Part shown: one piece after another, positions 21,998 through 34,214 of the stretch
How positions within the stretch are numbered: position 1 is the first letter of the stretch
Layout of the letters: each line of letters opens with the position of its first letter
DNA from: Heliocidaris erythrogramma
Lineage: Eukaryota; Echinodermata; Echinoidea; Camarodonta; Echinometridae
Assembly (NCBI GenBank): GCA_025617745.1
Contig: CM046870.1
Span: 27,044,927-27,108,926, forward strand
Reading direction: 5' to 3'
DNA length: 64,000 bases
Program-made: the position numbers and the translations under genes
Notes under the pieces: model-generated
What the model was told of the DNA's origin: nothing
The model's input: only the letters and a program-made list of their open reading frames with translations
Database searches by the model: none

Positions 21998-24427
21998 GTT
22001 TTCAACTTCTCGATTCACTACAAGACTATTATGCATGTAATCTATTCATGTCGTGAGTTTTAATGTTGTCGTTGTTTTGTAAAATGTACATAATGTACTG
22101 TTCATTCAGAAAGCTAGAAACGTTTAATTAGAAGCTTAGATGCAATATCAATAATATCAATAACCTGGAAAACTACATGATGTTAAACTGATTTGCGTGC
22201 ATGACATTTTTAATGAAGAGCGGAAATCCCCCACAATCAAATACTGTTAAATAAAAGGGCTTAATTCGGAGTTCATGCGAGGTAGTCTGCGCCAGAAAAA
22301 AGTACGGTCATCCAAAACTGGGGACTGGTATTGAGATAGACTGCATGTAGCTAGAGAAAACACGAAGTGCTCGCATCTATCTTCGACCGATATGTAGAAA
22401 CACATCCTTTGATTGATGTCCGGATGATGATGGAGAAATCTTTATGGACAGAGGTTTACGCTGGAGAGATCATAAAGTAAACATGATATTTGGATCCATT
22501 TTTGAGGCTTTGTTTTGGTCTTTATATCTTTTGCTTTCGTATTTTATGCTTCATTACTTTGGCTAGGGTAAGTAAAGGCTTGAAAATGATGTCTTAATGA
22601 ATGAGGATCCATAAAATGAGGAAGAAGATTGGATCATATGCATGAATAAAAAATGAAGTAAAAATACGGGAAAAATGAAGGGAAAAAGGTAGTGGCTGAT
22701 GGAAAGGAGAGAGAACAATAGGGGGGGGGGGGCGAAACAGACAGATGGAAAGACATTAGTTGGAGGAGTAAAGAGGGTGTTTTGTATGCTTAATATTAGT
22801 TTTGTATTTTGTGTTTATGTTTTGTTCATTTTGTTTCGTCTTTTTTTTTTTGCTTCTTGTTATGATGTTCTCCACTTACCCGTTTTCAATTTTTTATTTT
22901 TATATTTTTGTACAATCTCGACTAATCTGAAAATCTGAGGTCCATTTTCTTTTTTTTAGGGGGGGGGGGGATAATCTTCTCGAAAGCATCCCCCCATTAA
23001 AAGTGTTTAAGCGGCACCCCTGATGGACAGAAAGAGCGATAAGACAGATATATGGTTAGAGAGAGAGAGAGAGAGACAGACAGAGGGGGGGGGGGGGGGG
23101 GGGGTAATGGGTAGAGACACAGAACGGCGTCTTCCACAAAAGCGCGGAAAACAGACACATAAAACATGACAGAAATAGTCATACACGCGCAGAATCGTCT
23201 GTTCTCGCGTTCGTTCGCTGCATCCACTATCTACTCACCAAGTCCAGTCGATCACGTTCAGAAACTAGACAAGCGAACTCTCGTCACATTCGAACTTTTT
23301 TATCGACCCAACTGGGTATCTGCCGATGATATTCGCTCACAGCAGGAACTCGTTCGAGCCTTGGACATGATTATTGCATTTCACATCAGTGTCTGCTATT
23401 TCATATTTTTCTATCCTTGGTTGTTGTCAGTACGTTGCCTTGAGTCTTGATGAGAAGCATGATTTCGACGGAAAGACGTGATTATTGCATCGTGAGCTGC
23501 GGGATTCTCCAAATGGCATAGCTCGGTAATGTCTCCATGGAACTTATTTACGGATTTATCATTTTGCTTTGATCAAAATTACCGCCAAGCAGCTATTTCA
23601 CTTTAGGATTCTCTAAAACCAAGAGGGGAATACCATGAAATGTGAGTGCTAATCACTTATAATCATTTTGAACATCATTTCTGTACTGTTCTTTTTTCTG
23701 GAAAAAAATAACTTGTTGGTTAAATTTATTGAAAATAATGTGATCACTTTTAAGCCAAGGAAAGACATTTACATGACAAATGGATTTTTAAAAACATTTT
23801 GCGGTAAAATATTAGGCCTTAACCCTAAGGGATAAGCCTATAACTTTCAACGCCACAAATGATCACGAAAGTTTAGAGGCATGATCGAGAAATGTCAAAT
23901 TGTTTGATATCATATTTTCATTATGTTATTTTGTATTATATTTCTTAATTTCCAACAAAATACAAATACAAAATAAAATTTTCATAATAATACTAAATAC
24001 AATGCAAAATTTATACAAAACATTTGAAACTAAGATAGATCAATACACTGATATAAAAATACCTTTGAAAAGAAAAGTGGAATAATTACGTATGAAACTT
24101 GATTTATGTTCTGTGGAAATTGCGCTCATCAATTTTTTTTCCGGGGGGGGGGGGGGAGTTTGGTGTTTAATTTGACATGTTGAGAAATATTAATCGAGAC
24201 CAACTGTGTATGTTTTATACAAAATAACTATTGACCTACATGCACATTTTCTTCCATGGGATGATGACGTCTCTTACCCGAGTGTCAATTTTTAAATTTC
24301 AAAATTTAGCTGTTAACGCAATTTAATGCATATTTCGTCATCAAAATATACGAGATAAACTTCTGGAAGTAACGGAGAGAAAATATGAGCTGACGGATGC
24401 CGGGATATAGATAAATTAAGAATTTTC
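21998..24427. other. Intergenic, no gene seen
   Basis: AT-rich, with G-runs near 22722, 22962, 23087-23104 and 24145. The open frame at 23166-23450 has some CpG content but no domain, splice site pair or start context that I trust. Confidence 0.55.
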
Positions 24428-24703
24428 GGGGGCAGGGCTGAAGCCCCCTAGCCCCCGCCTCGTATAGCTATGATAATTATACAGAGTGAATTCCTAGCCT
24501 TTTTTGGTTATTAAAATATATTTGATAAGGTATATAGTTAAACAGAGACTATGGCTTGCAGTCCACATATAAGGTGATGGTTGCTCATTATAAATGGGTA
24601 ATTGCAGAAGTTTAGGGTGGGGGGTGGGGGGGGGGGGGGGAGGGGCTACATCCCTCTAGCGCCTTCCTCGTACCCCTACGATAATTATGCAGGGTAAATA
24701 CAT
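24428..24703. repeat. Diverged direct repeat pair separated by ~140 bp
   Basis: 24428-24497 (CCCCCTAGCCCCCGCCTCGT ... GATAATTATACAGAGTGAAT) and 24640-24703 (CCCTCTAGCGCCTTCCTCGT ... GATAATTATGCAGGGTAAAT) are related copies in the same orientation. A G-run precedes the second. Confidence 0.75.
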
Positions 24704-25324
24704 AAGGTGCCTTCATTAATGGGGGCAAAAACTAAAATGGGTATTTCCATGCCAGATCGGGTTACATTTTGCACAATTTCGGTAAAGTATTGTAAGAATT
24801 GTAATTGGACAGAAATGTACTTAAAACTAACCAAAGTTATTGAATATACCTTCATTTTGGGGCGTTTTTGCCAGATTTAAAAAAGTGTTTGATAGTTGAG
24901 CAACATATATATAACGGGACCTATTCCTCGTTGGACTCATCGACATAGTTTCGAACCGTGGATCCTCTGATTTAATACGGTGCATTTCTCTAAATAAATG
25001 GAATAAGTTCATCTGAGGAGGCGTTGTCACTATTTTAAAACGTATCTAAATTCGAGAAGTTCAAAGAATTATATTTCGGGGAATGTTCGTTTCCATTTTT
25101 CTCAAACAAAGCAAACGACTAAAAACCGATGGCAAAACTTCACAAGGATCTTGCTGTATTCAATTTTATTTGTTTAATTCAAATAAAATAAGTATAGAAC
25201 TCAAACTTTACCAATGTTATAAATTTTCGGTTAATTTTGAATAATTTCATATCTTAAGGAAAATCCTCCCTTTAATGTTACAAGAAATTCGCAGACGGTT
25301 CTCTCGTTCAGATAGCTCTCTCTT

Positions 25325-25375
<51 letters not shown>

Positions 25376-25782
25376 GAACCAGGCTTGGTTAAATCAATAC
25401 CTGTAGACATTTTTTCCCGCGTTCTTTTGAACCACAAAATAAAGACAGATATCAACGTCGAAATACCATCATAGTATGTGATAGTAATGCGAGATCAAAA
25501 GCCCAATTATCGGAATATTTTGAGAAGAAACAACGTCTGCCTCTTGTTTTTGTTTTTTCTGTTGGATTCTCCTCCCGGTGACAAGGCTGAAAATTTGCCC
25601 TAGAAATGCACTTTTCATTTTTATTCCAACTGATTTGCGCTAACCTTTGACTTCTTTAGCATCTTTATGTCAAATGTAGTGAACATTCTAGAGCATCATG
25701 GATTTCAGGGTTGTCTTTCAATGCAGACGTGCAAGTAGACCACACATATTCTCTTTGGAAAACAATCACCAGCACCATCCCC
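24704..25782. other. Intergenic; (CT)n at 25312-25373
   Basis: No exon recognised. A pure CT microsatellite is the only structured feature. Confidence 0.7.
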
Positions 25783-26010
25783 CAGTGGCGGATCCGGCGG
25801 GAGGGGGGGGGGGGGCAAGGGGAGCACCCGGGCGTATCTCAATTAGGCTACACATAAAAATACCCCCTATACAAGAAATGTATCCTATAAAGCGTGCCAT
25901 GCTGTAGCAAGTTTAGACCCCCCAATGTGATCACCCCTGTTTTTTTTCTTGTCTAAGATTGGTCGTACCCCCCCCCCCCCCCCGGCCAGAGAATCTTGGA
26001 TCCGCCACTG
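25783..26010. mobile_element. hAT-like MITE, 228 bp
   Basis: Left end CAGTGGCGGATCCGGCGGGA, right end ATCTTGGATCCGCCACTG. A G-run lies inside the left end and a C-run inside the right. The flanking 8-mers do not match. No coding capacity. Confidence 0.75.
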
Positions 26011-26226
26011 CACCTACCAAAGTTGGACAAGACTTTGTATTTGTAAAACCAGGGTGAAAATGATAAAGAAATTGCCTGCTCATGGAAACTGAACTGTTGG
26101 TGACCTGCATGAAAGCTTTTATTTAATGATAATGACGAAATTTAACGAAAAGAAAAAGAAAATTTAATTTAAATTAAAGTTGGCAAAAAAACTTGGGCTT
26201 TATTTTTCAGGTACTGATGTTTCCTT

Positions 26227-26257
<31 letters not shown>

Positions 26258-26850
26258 CCCCCTATCTCTCTCTCTCTACACACACACTCAAACAATTACT
26301 CTTTAATCTACCTTAGATAACAATGGCAACTATTATTTTTATATTTAGTCCCTTCAAATCGTTTTTTTTTTGTACCGTCCACACACAATCGTATCTCTGT
26401 CATTCCTTCATAAAACAGTCATCACGTCCATTGCAAGATATCAATTTGCAGTTTTATGTTCGAGAATACCGTATAATTTAACCTTTGGGAGTCGATCCTC
26501 TTCTTATATAGCTTCATCAGAGATCATATGTTTGCAAGTTAATATTAAAGTTATTTCGGGGTTTTTTTTCCGGGGCGGGGCTGTGACGAAATATTCACGA
26601 AAGGTGCTTAGAATATCAAGAAAACCGGATGTAAAGAAGTATGGGGTGCATAACATTTCTCTTGTTAATATATTTGGACCTCCTCCTTTCCCTTCAAATT
26701 AAAAAAACCGCAAAGTAATGCGAAAGGTGAAAATAAGTTTATTTGTTTTTTAAACAAATAAGCGAAATGCCTTTTCGTTGTATTAGTGCTCGAACAGCGT
26801 GAAGATTGCTAAAATTCGGCGTTCATATACTGTTCTTTTACATTCATACA
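26011..26850. other. Intergenic; (CT)n/(CA)n at 26228-26288
   Basis: A short compound microsatellite, otherwise unremarkable AT-rich DNA. Confidence 0.6.
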
Positions 26851-27113
26851 CAGGGGCGTATCCAGGATTTCCCAATAGGGGGGGGGGGGGGCAGGAATTA
26901 TTGATCGCCGTCATGGGGGAGGGGTCTTTGGAAAATTTTTGCTTCTGAAGAAGGGCTGAGATGCAAAATAGTGCTATATGTGACCAATTTTGAAGCCTAT
27001 TTAATGAACAATATTTTCAATTGGTATGAGGATTTTTTTTTTGCTAGTTATTTTTTTTTTACGACGGCCAATAGGGGGGGGGGGGCCTGTTGCGCCCCCT
27101 GGATACGCCACTG
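26851..27113. mobile_element. hAT-like MITE, 263 bp
   Basis: Left end CAGGGGCGTATCCAGGATTT, right end CCCTGGATACGCCACTG. G-runs lie inside both ends, on the same strand. No clear 8-bp duplication. Interior AT-rich, no frame. Confidence 0.75.
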
Positions 27114-28053
27114 ATACATATATTATATCCTACACCATGAAGTTGTCTCTGAACACATACCGAATTGAAACGGACAGCTTGAATGTTGAGGATCTGTAAA
27201 CGTGAATCTGTCACGTCCCAATTCGTTAACTCTTGCATTCCTCGCAGATCACTCTCGTTTTTTTTCTTCTTCTTCTTCATCTACCTTCAATCATCAATAG
27301 GGAGCTAATGGTTTCCTTCAAATCGGATCCATTAGATGTTAGGCTCATTTCCAGGAGACTAGAGGGCTTTCCTCAAGCAATCAGCAATGACAAAAGGTAA
27401 AAAGAAAATTTAAGAACCTGGAGAGGAAAGCCTAAAATAAATTACATAATTCCTGTGACGCCACATGTACGCACCATGCGCACAGGCATGTCTTTTCTTC
27501 TTTTTTCTTTCTTTTTGTTTTAAAATACAGCCGAAGCAAATGATTTCATGCGATTCTCAGAGTATTATCTGTTATATGCATTCATACAAATTGATCGATG
27601 AATTATAAAGATATTTTTATTATAACACAGAATTTAGAGTAGTCTACCATGTGACAAAAACTAATTTGTCCAGTCAGGCGAGTTATGAACCGTCTCAGTC
27701 GTTATATCTTTAAAATAGTTCTGAGAGACTTTAAAGAAGAGCAGTCCTACTCATATTAAATTATTATAACGATAATAAAAGAGACGGGATAGTAACGAAT
27801 TATTTTTGTTTAAACCTTTACCAGAAGACATGCTTAATATTCCCTTTAAACTGAAATTTAGATGTAAATATCGCAACCCATTTCGTCGACGTGATATTGC
27901 AAAAACGACTTGGCGAGAGACGATTTTCTGCTCGATGGCTGCTTGGCAGTAAAGTGATTCATTACGTTTGAGAGCAATTTATCTGAATTAGGTTGTAACT
28001 TGATATCTGAATTCGACTTTATAGATGAGACTGTCCTCTTTAGAGACCCGTTC
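27114..28053. other. Intergenic, no gene seen
   Basis: AT-rich sequence with no recognisable exon or repeat apart from a short TTC stretch near 27262. Confidence 0.6.
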
Positions 28054-28256
28054 GTGTAGCAGTGATCAATGTCCCGTGTCCTAGGACCGAATTCGCCTTG
28101 AGAGAATCCTGCCTCATAGGAGGAAAAGGATAGAACCTAACCAAATAGAAATATTAAATATCACTTTTTAGAATAATGTAGTGTAACAGCGATCACCGTC
28201 CTAGGACCGAATTCACCTTGAGATAAACTTGTCCCATTGCAGGGAAAAGGACCAGA
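28054..28256. repeat. Direct duplication around CCTAGGACCGAATTC
   Basis: 28054-28135 and 28181-28256 share GTGTA(G/A)CAG(T/C)GATCA, GTCCTAGGACCGAATTC and CCTTGAGA, about 127 bp apart. The shared block is more conserved than the spacer. Confidence 0.8.
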
Positions 28257-29751
28257 CTGCGCAGAAAAAAGAAAAATAATACATTGGTGATGCAGACATC
28301 ATCTGTACTTTAGACGAAATTGACGGTGTGTTCATGGTATAATGTAAAACACATATAGCTATATAGCAAAAGCAGAGCAAATGCTTTACCTAGGCTTTGC
28401 TCGCAACTTCACACAATTATATACATGTACACACAAAAACACGCATGCCAAGCAAATCCAGTAAAAGCAATTGCTAGTTTATAATGTGTGCAGCCCTCTG
28501 TTTCGCCTAGCCTATGTTACAACCTGCAATTGACCCTTGAAGGAAATCAATTAAACAAATTTACTCTTATCTGCTTATTAGTAAAGAATACAGAAGTTCA
28601 TCTGCGTTCACCCGGGCGCGGACCATTACGAACGAAGGACGGACAATGATTATTCAGGCGGGCGAGAATCGATGTCACACGGCCGTAGAGCAAGTTCATG
28701 CACTGTGTTTATTGACGCCGTTTGAAGGTCACCTTCTCATGGGAGTTACGACGGAGCAGACGATACTCTCGCAATCACTTACAAAAAATCGGATATGAAT
28801 AGACGAGAATCCTATATTTGTCACCATTAATTGCAAGTATACGTCACTTTGATGTATGCATAGCCCCCAGTCGTTTATATTTTCTACCGGTGAACCCTTT
28901 GGGACCCATGACTTGAAGGGTTCGTACATGTAGTTCAGCGGGCATTTCAAAGACCCTTTTAATGTAAAAAAAAAAATTTGCACTAACCTAAAACTGATGA
29001 CGGGGAAAAATATTGGCTACACGCAAAGATGTAAATATGTATATAGGCCTACAGATATAGGAAAACAAGGTGAGAATTTTGAATATCCCAATTTTCGGGC
29101 AACCATCACTTATTCAGCAGGGTAGCGGCCTTTTAGTATTCTTTATAAATACATGTATCTTGCCTAACATTATTCAATAAAGAGATATGACAATAATTTG
29201 ACGTTATGATGCATCGGCAACAGCTTTCAGCACAAGAGAAATTCCAAATATTGACTTGCTTGTTTCGCTCGCTCTCTATTTTTTTATATTTTTAACTGCA
29301 GTGGAAGGTTAATATAATGGGCAAGAAACGAAAGCCCCCCCCCCCCCCCCCCCCCGCCCCGACAAAGTCGTGCCCGTACGCACACGAGCCAATGCGTAGC
29401 TTGTTTTGCTTGGGTTCTGTGTTTCCCTGTTTTCTCTCGAAATCGAAATACATTTCGGATATTGATGAAATTTACACGAACCCTGAGTCTTAGATTTAAG
29501 CATAATTTATTGGCGTTTTCATAATACATTTTGCATTTTGTCATAATGTTTTAAGCGTACATGAGGATAATGAATGATTGCCGAGCTTATTGTTTTAGTC
29601 GTATCATATTCGTCCATAATTCATCCTGGCATCTCGCAGCATGTACAGGTCTCTTGGCGCAGAACGACCTTTTACTCGTATCTAAAGATATCTTCCCGCG
29701 CCGCCGCTCCCTCTCTATATGTCCGACCGCGACATATCTCGATTATAGCAT
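28257..29751. other. Intergenic, no gene seen
   Basis: One C-run at 29335-29355. 28600-28720 is mildly CpG-rich (cacccgggcgcggacc, ggcgggcgag) but without a recognisable exon. Confidence 0.55.
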
Positions 29752-29990
29752 TTATAATCATCACCGCCACAACTATTATCGTAATCATCATCACATTAAC
29801 AGCATCATCGATCATCATCATCGCATCATCCTCCTCCTCTTCCTCCTCCTCATTATCATCATCATCATTAACCCCACCACCATCACTATCATCATCCTCT
29901 TCCTTCCTCATCATCATCATCATCACTATCATCCTCCTCCCTCTCCTCCTCCTCCTCCTCATCATCATCACCACCATCAGCACATCTCCC
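29752..29990. repeat. (ATC)n/(CTC)n trinucleotide array
   Basis: ATC and TCC/CTC triplets alternate for about 240 bp. The 293-codon frame at 29574-30455 is mainly a Ser/Ile-rich translation of this array. Confidence 0.9.
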
Positions 29991-31388
29991 TTTTTTCTGT
30001 TTAGAACTATAACTTGTTTCACGAGTGTCATGCGAACCTCCCATATCAAGTTCACAGTTCAACCTTTAAAGCTTAACCCTTCAACTCCTGTGTCACTAAA
30101 AGAAAATACCAGGGTCACGTCGGGGTTAGAGAAGATCTACTTACACCCGTCTCCGATTTGCAGAATGCTTGACTTTGAAAAAGGGTTGAGTTCAAATATA
30201 GTTTTACAAATTCTTATCATAAACCTACTTATTATCTCAGTTCAAGTAGATTTTCATATGATATTCGGATACTTCGGCATCCGACGGTGGCGTATCCATA
30301 ATTTGATAAACAAGGGCGGAATCCGCTCCGAACGGGGTGGGGCAGGATGGAATGTACTTTCGCAGCCCCTCGACCCTCAGATTTTTGTAGTACTCCTCGA
30401 TTACAAGTCCCTCGGAAAAGACTTACTTATAGATCCACTGGTTGCTTACTTCTAAACATGTTATTGTTTTCTCAGGAGTTAGGATAAATTAACATCGACG
30501 TCAATCAATCATCATTATCATCGTCGTCGTCGTCGTCATCGGTACCAACTATTTTACAAGAAATACCCCCCCCCCCATCTACTAATTCGTCTGATTTTCT
30601 TTGCTTCGCTATTATCCTCCATTCTCAACTTCACATTTGAAAGATTGGGGGAAAAAATCACCACAGCGCTTGCATCGGTGTGAAAAAACGCGGTGTAATC
30701 ATAGAAAAATAAAACCCCGTGAGAACTGGTTAAAGTTGGGGGATTTGTAAGCAATCGCCTTTGTGTAAAACAGAAGCCATAGAATTCAGCTTTTTTGCTT
30801 GCCATAAACGTTTGTAAATGATACATTACCAAGTTCCGATTTCACTAACTAAAACACCTCTATTGAAGAAGCGAAGGGAGAGGAAAAACAGGAAGGAAAA
30901 TAATAGAAAAGTCTAACAAAGAGAGAAGAGAGGGGAAGAGGGGAAAGGAGAAAGGAAACCTCAAATGATAATAGATAATGAAAAGAAGAAGCTAAATACA
31001 AAAAAAAAAAACATTCAGGATTTAGTCTACAGGAGGTATATAAAGTGTCATTATCAATCCGGCTGACCGTCTATAACCTGCCAAAATAATCCCATATTGA
31101 TTGCCCTCCTGCCACATAGAGACATCGAGGGGTTAACACCTAACACATGTACCTGTCAAACACATGTCACGGATCTCAATGAGGTCATTACCGAGGTGTG
31201 ATTCCGGTCAGGCACCCTGAGGGGGGTCATATGATATCAATAAGGGGTGTATCCAGTTATCCCCCAAACGAGGTAGTCACCCCCATTCATTTTACTTATC
31301 ACAGATGTGAACTTTCGAGTGGAAGGTATCGATGCGAAGTTAATGCGTCAATCATAGGTATACAATATCAGAATCAGTCGTCTGTTTG
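29991..31388. other. Intergenic, no gene seen
   Basis: Contains a short (TCG)n near 30520-30538, an unpaired hAT-like left end near 30285 (GGTGGCGTATCCATAATT) and an A-rich purine stretch at 30860-31010. Confidence 0.55.
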
Positions 31389-31445
31389 GAGCCAGGAGGG
31401 CGTTAACTCATATACTTTAACACAGAGTTAACGCCCTTCTGGCTC
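31389..31445. repeat. Hairpin with 21-bp arms
   Basis: GAGCCAGGAGGGCGTTAACT at 31389 pairs with AGTTAACGCCCTTCTGGCTC ending at 31445, with one mismatch and a 15-nt loop. Confidence 0.9.
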
Positions 31446-31473
31446 TTGACAGACATCCCCCAACGGCTTGATT

Positions 31474-31500
31474 CACCACAATGAGATTCTCATTGTGGTG
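31474..31500. repeat. Perfect 13-bp-arm palindrome
   Basis: CACCACAATGAGA, one T, then TCTCATTGTGGTG. It lies 28 bp right of the preceding hairpin and just left of a G-run at about 31513. Confidence 0.9.
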
Positions 31501-33106
31501 TATCCAGCCGTGGGGGGGGGGGGTGTCATTTGTAAAACCCAGTCTAGTATGCATTAATTACACAATAAACGCAAAAGAAAATTGTGCCCCTAACTTGTGC
31601 TATCAGAAGCAATTTAAAGATGATATTTTTTGTTGTTGTTTTGCTTGTGAGAGGGTTTTTTTTTTGGTTGTTGTTGCTTGTCACAAATTTTGTGGGAATA
31701 GTAATCCTGCATCCGCGATTAGATGAGATTAATATTTATTACAATTTTGATAGCTACTGCATAGATATAACTAATGTAGGCCTATCTTTAGATATAACAT
31801 AATTATGCAAGTAAAAAAGTGAAATATATAGTTTTATTTTTCTTAGCATGTCGAAAAGATGACGACTTTCGAGCTAAGATATGATCTTTTAATGTTTTTA
31901 TTTTCGGGGGAAAGGAATCACATATCGCCCCCCTTTCTTTCTTTTTTTTGGGGGGGGGGGGGGGGGGTAGGGGGAATTATTAAAATGCACTCATTAGATT
32001 AGGATATACAAACTGTGATATTATCCGAGAAGGAATTACCCCCTCCCACGAATCGTCGCCCTTGCAATATACCACAGCCCATATAGACCTGGTTCATTTT
32101 TTAAATGGGTGTTGCTCCAAGCATAAAGGCTCCAAGCCACTATCGTGTATACTAGTCCATCATTCAAAATCAATTAATGGTGGATGAGAGCAGGTGGGGA
32201 TATGTTGTTGTCTAATAAACTCTCGGGGAGTTCCGGCAGCTGGAAATATGAACTTCCCATGCACGCTGCTGCGTCTATGACATACATTATTATTAAAGGG
32301 TACAAATCCCTTTAAAAGATCCGATATAAGGTGTTTATCGCTAAAAGATTTTTAAAAAATCTTCCCAGAAGTAAATAAGGAAAAGAGAGATAGAGAGAGA
32401 GAGAAAAAAAAAGAAAGAAGAAAATTGTGTGAGACATTAAATGGTGAGGGGGATAAAATATCATAATAAATTAATTTTCTTTTTGAAACATTTATTTATT
32501 TATTTATTATTTATTCATTCATTTATTCATGTATTTATCTATTCATTTATGTATTTATGTATTTATTCATTTATTTATTTATGTATCTATATATTTCTTG
32601 GGGGGGGGGGGGGGACTTTGGGCAAACAACTTTGCCCGTCCGTTTACTCCCACCATACTCTGCCGAGTAAATGTTCTAATGAATAATTACTGCCAAAACG
32701 AGCATTTTTTTTTGACAAGAGTGATTAGTGAGGGGGCGATGATATATTTATATATGCGACTGACTCTACCGCTTGCCGTAATATATAAAATGGACTTTAA
32801 TCCCAAAACAAATATACTCCTTTTAATGAATTCAGACCAAAGCTAAAAAGGGTAAGTACTTTAGATAAATGAAGAAAAGGCTTGACCTTTCCAGAGTAAA
32901 CTATTTTGAAGGATAAGTTCATTTATAATTTTAATAGGGCACTTAAAAAAATATGGCTGGTACATCCCTGTCTGTGATTATCAATACGAGCAATATGGAA
33001 CTTGCAATCAATTGCAAAACTTGCGACTGATTTTGGGGGATTTGCAATTGATTGCAACTTTCTTGCAACACCCCTTAGACTATTTCTATACTACTTCTAC
33101 TTCTGG
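31501..33106. other. Intergenic; (ATTT)n, G-runs and TTGCAATCAATTGCAA motifs
   Basis: G-runs near 31950 and 32600; an ATTT/ATTC tetranucleotide array at about 32490-32595; palindromic GCAATCAATTGC and GCAATTGATTGC near 33005-33055. No exon supported. Confidence 0.65.
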
Positions 33107-33753
33107 GTCATTCCATGAGGTTGGGGCAAAAATTATGACGATGTCCATGTCAACGCTGGTATGATATCTTGTAATGAACCGGGCATGTTGGCTCAGTTGG
33201 TTAGAGCGCCCGCCTCATGAACGGGAGGTCGTGGGTTCGAACCCCGGCCGAGTCATACCAAAGACTTCAAAAATGGGACCTTCTGCCTTCTAGCTAGGCG
33301 CTCGGCATATTAGAATGGAGAATGGTAATAATAACATATTATGTTATGCAGGGCCCGCTGGAAGAGCAGTTTGATAACTGAAGTGGCTACCCTGGGTAAA
33401 TAAAACGTTGTTATTATTATTATTATAATACAGATGGACAATGGGATCATCTGTTGAAGATTTGTATACAATGCATAGTATATTGCCCATCCAGAATCAT
33501 CCCTGTTTCAGTTAGTACTCTTCCAAATCTTTCTTTTTTTTACCACCGTTTCATGGACATCAAATTTATATAGCATATATACATACAATTTTGGTCTGCG
33601 ATAACGATTCACCATGACGCTAGAGTACTTCACATAAGTGGCTATTCTTTTTATGCTGAACTCAATTTTAGCAAACATTAATATGGTTAAATAAGAGACA
33701 TAGTTTGTCAATTCTGGTATGTCACAAAAATTGCCCCAACCCCATGGAATGAC
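33107..33753. mobile_element. TIR element GTCATTCCATG-GGTTGGGGCAA hosting a SINE
   Basis: Left end GTCATTCCATGAGGTTGGGG at 33107 and right end complement GTCATTCCATGGGGTTGGGG closing at 33753; arms match over about 23 bp with one difference. The 647-bp span includes a complete-looking SINE (33178-33428), so the SINE inserted later. TTCTATACTAC occurs on both outer sides (33084-33094, 33756-33766) but not immediately adjacent on the left. Confidence 0.75.
33178..33428 (+). mobile_element. tRNA-derived SINE with (TTA)n tail
   Basis: A-box TGGCTCAGTTGG (33189-33200) and B-box GGTTCGAACCC (33234-33244) have tRNA spacing; the anticodon-loop position reads CTCATGA, suggesting a CAT-anticodon ancestor. 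A ~150-bp body follows, ending TACCCTGGGTAAATAAAACG and a TTA repeat. The tail and body make this a SINE, not a tRNA gene. Confidence 0.88.
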
Positions 33754-33766
33754 GCTTCTATACTAC

Positions 33767-34214
33767 CAGTGGCGGATCCAGGGGGGGGGGGGGGGGGGGG
33801 CAAGGAGAGCAATGCCCGACAAAACCCAAAGTGGAATTCCCTAAATACACACACACACACACACTTAAAAGAATGTGCGCAAAATTGTGTTCGCGTGCTC
33901 CTCTCCCGCACAAATTTTGAACTAGAAGGGCATCTGAAAGTGACTTTCAGTTCTCAGATATTTTCCTTTAACTTGTGCGTCCCCTGCAACTGAGAATCCT
34001 TATTCCCCCACTGAAAGCGTGTCAATCTTCTACTGGGGGAAAAAATAGACATCCCAAAAGGCCTGGGCCCCCTCTCCCCTGAGAGACCAAGGAGATCAAA
34101 GAGACCCCAAAAATGCTGATGACTTTTTTTCTGTTTTTTCTGTTTTTTCTTGCTTGTCAGAAAATTTTGTGAATATTGGGCCCCCTCCCTCACAAAATAC
34201 TGGATCCGCCACTG
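33767..34214. mobile_element. hAT-like MITE, 448 bp
   Basis: Left end CAGTGGCGGATCCAGG then a 20-base G-run; right end ATACTGGATCCGCCACTG. Interior GACCCCAAAAATGCTGATGA and TTGCTTGTCAGAAAATTTT are shared with the 45568-45839 copy. Contains a (CA)n at about 33845-33863. It begins 13 bp right of the 33107-33753 element. Confidence 0.8.

Noticed and set aside
23166-23450. 94-codon plus-strand frame with mixed composition
   Set aside because: No acceptor/donor pair in phase, no recognisable domain, and a poor start context.
29574-30455. 293-codon open frame, longest in the window
   Set aside because: Its middle is the translation of an (ATC)n/(CTC)n array, and the rest has no domain, splice signals or codon character of a gene.
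33181-33260. Functional tRNA gene with CAT anticodon
   Set aside because: A- and B-boxes are good, but the sequence continues into a SINE body and TTA tail, and lacks convincing acceptor-stem pairing.
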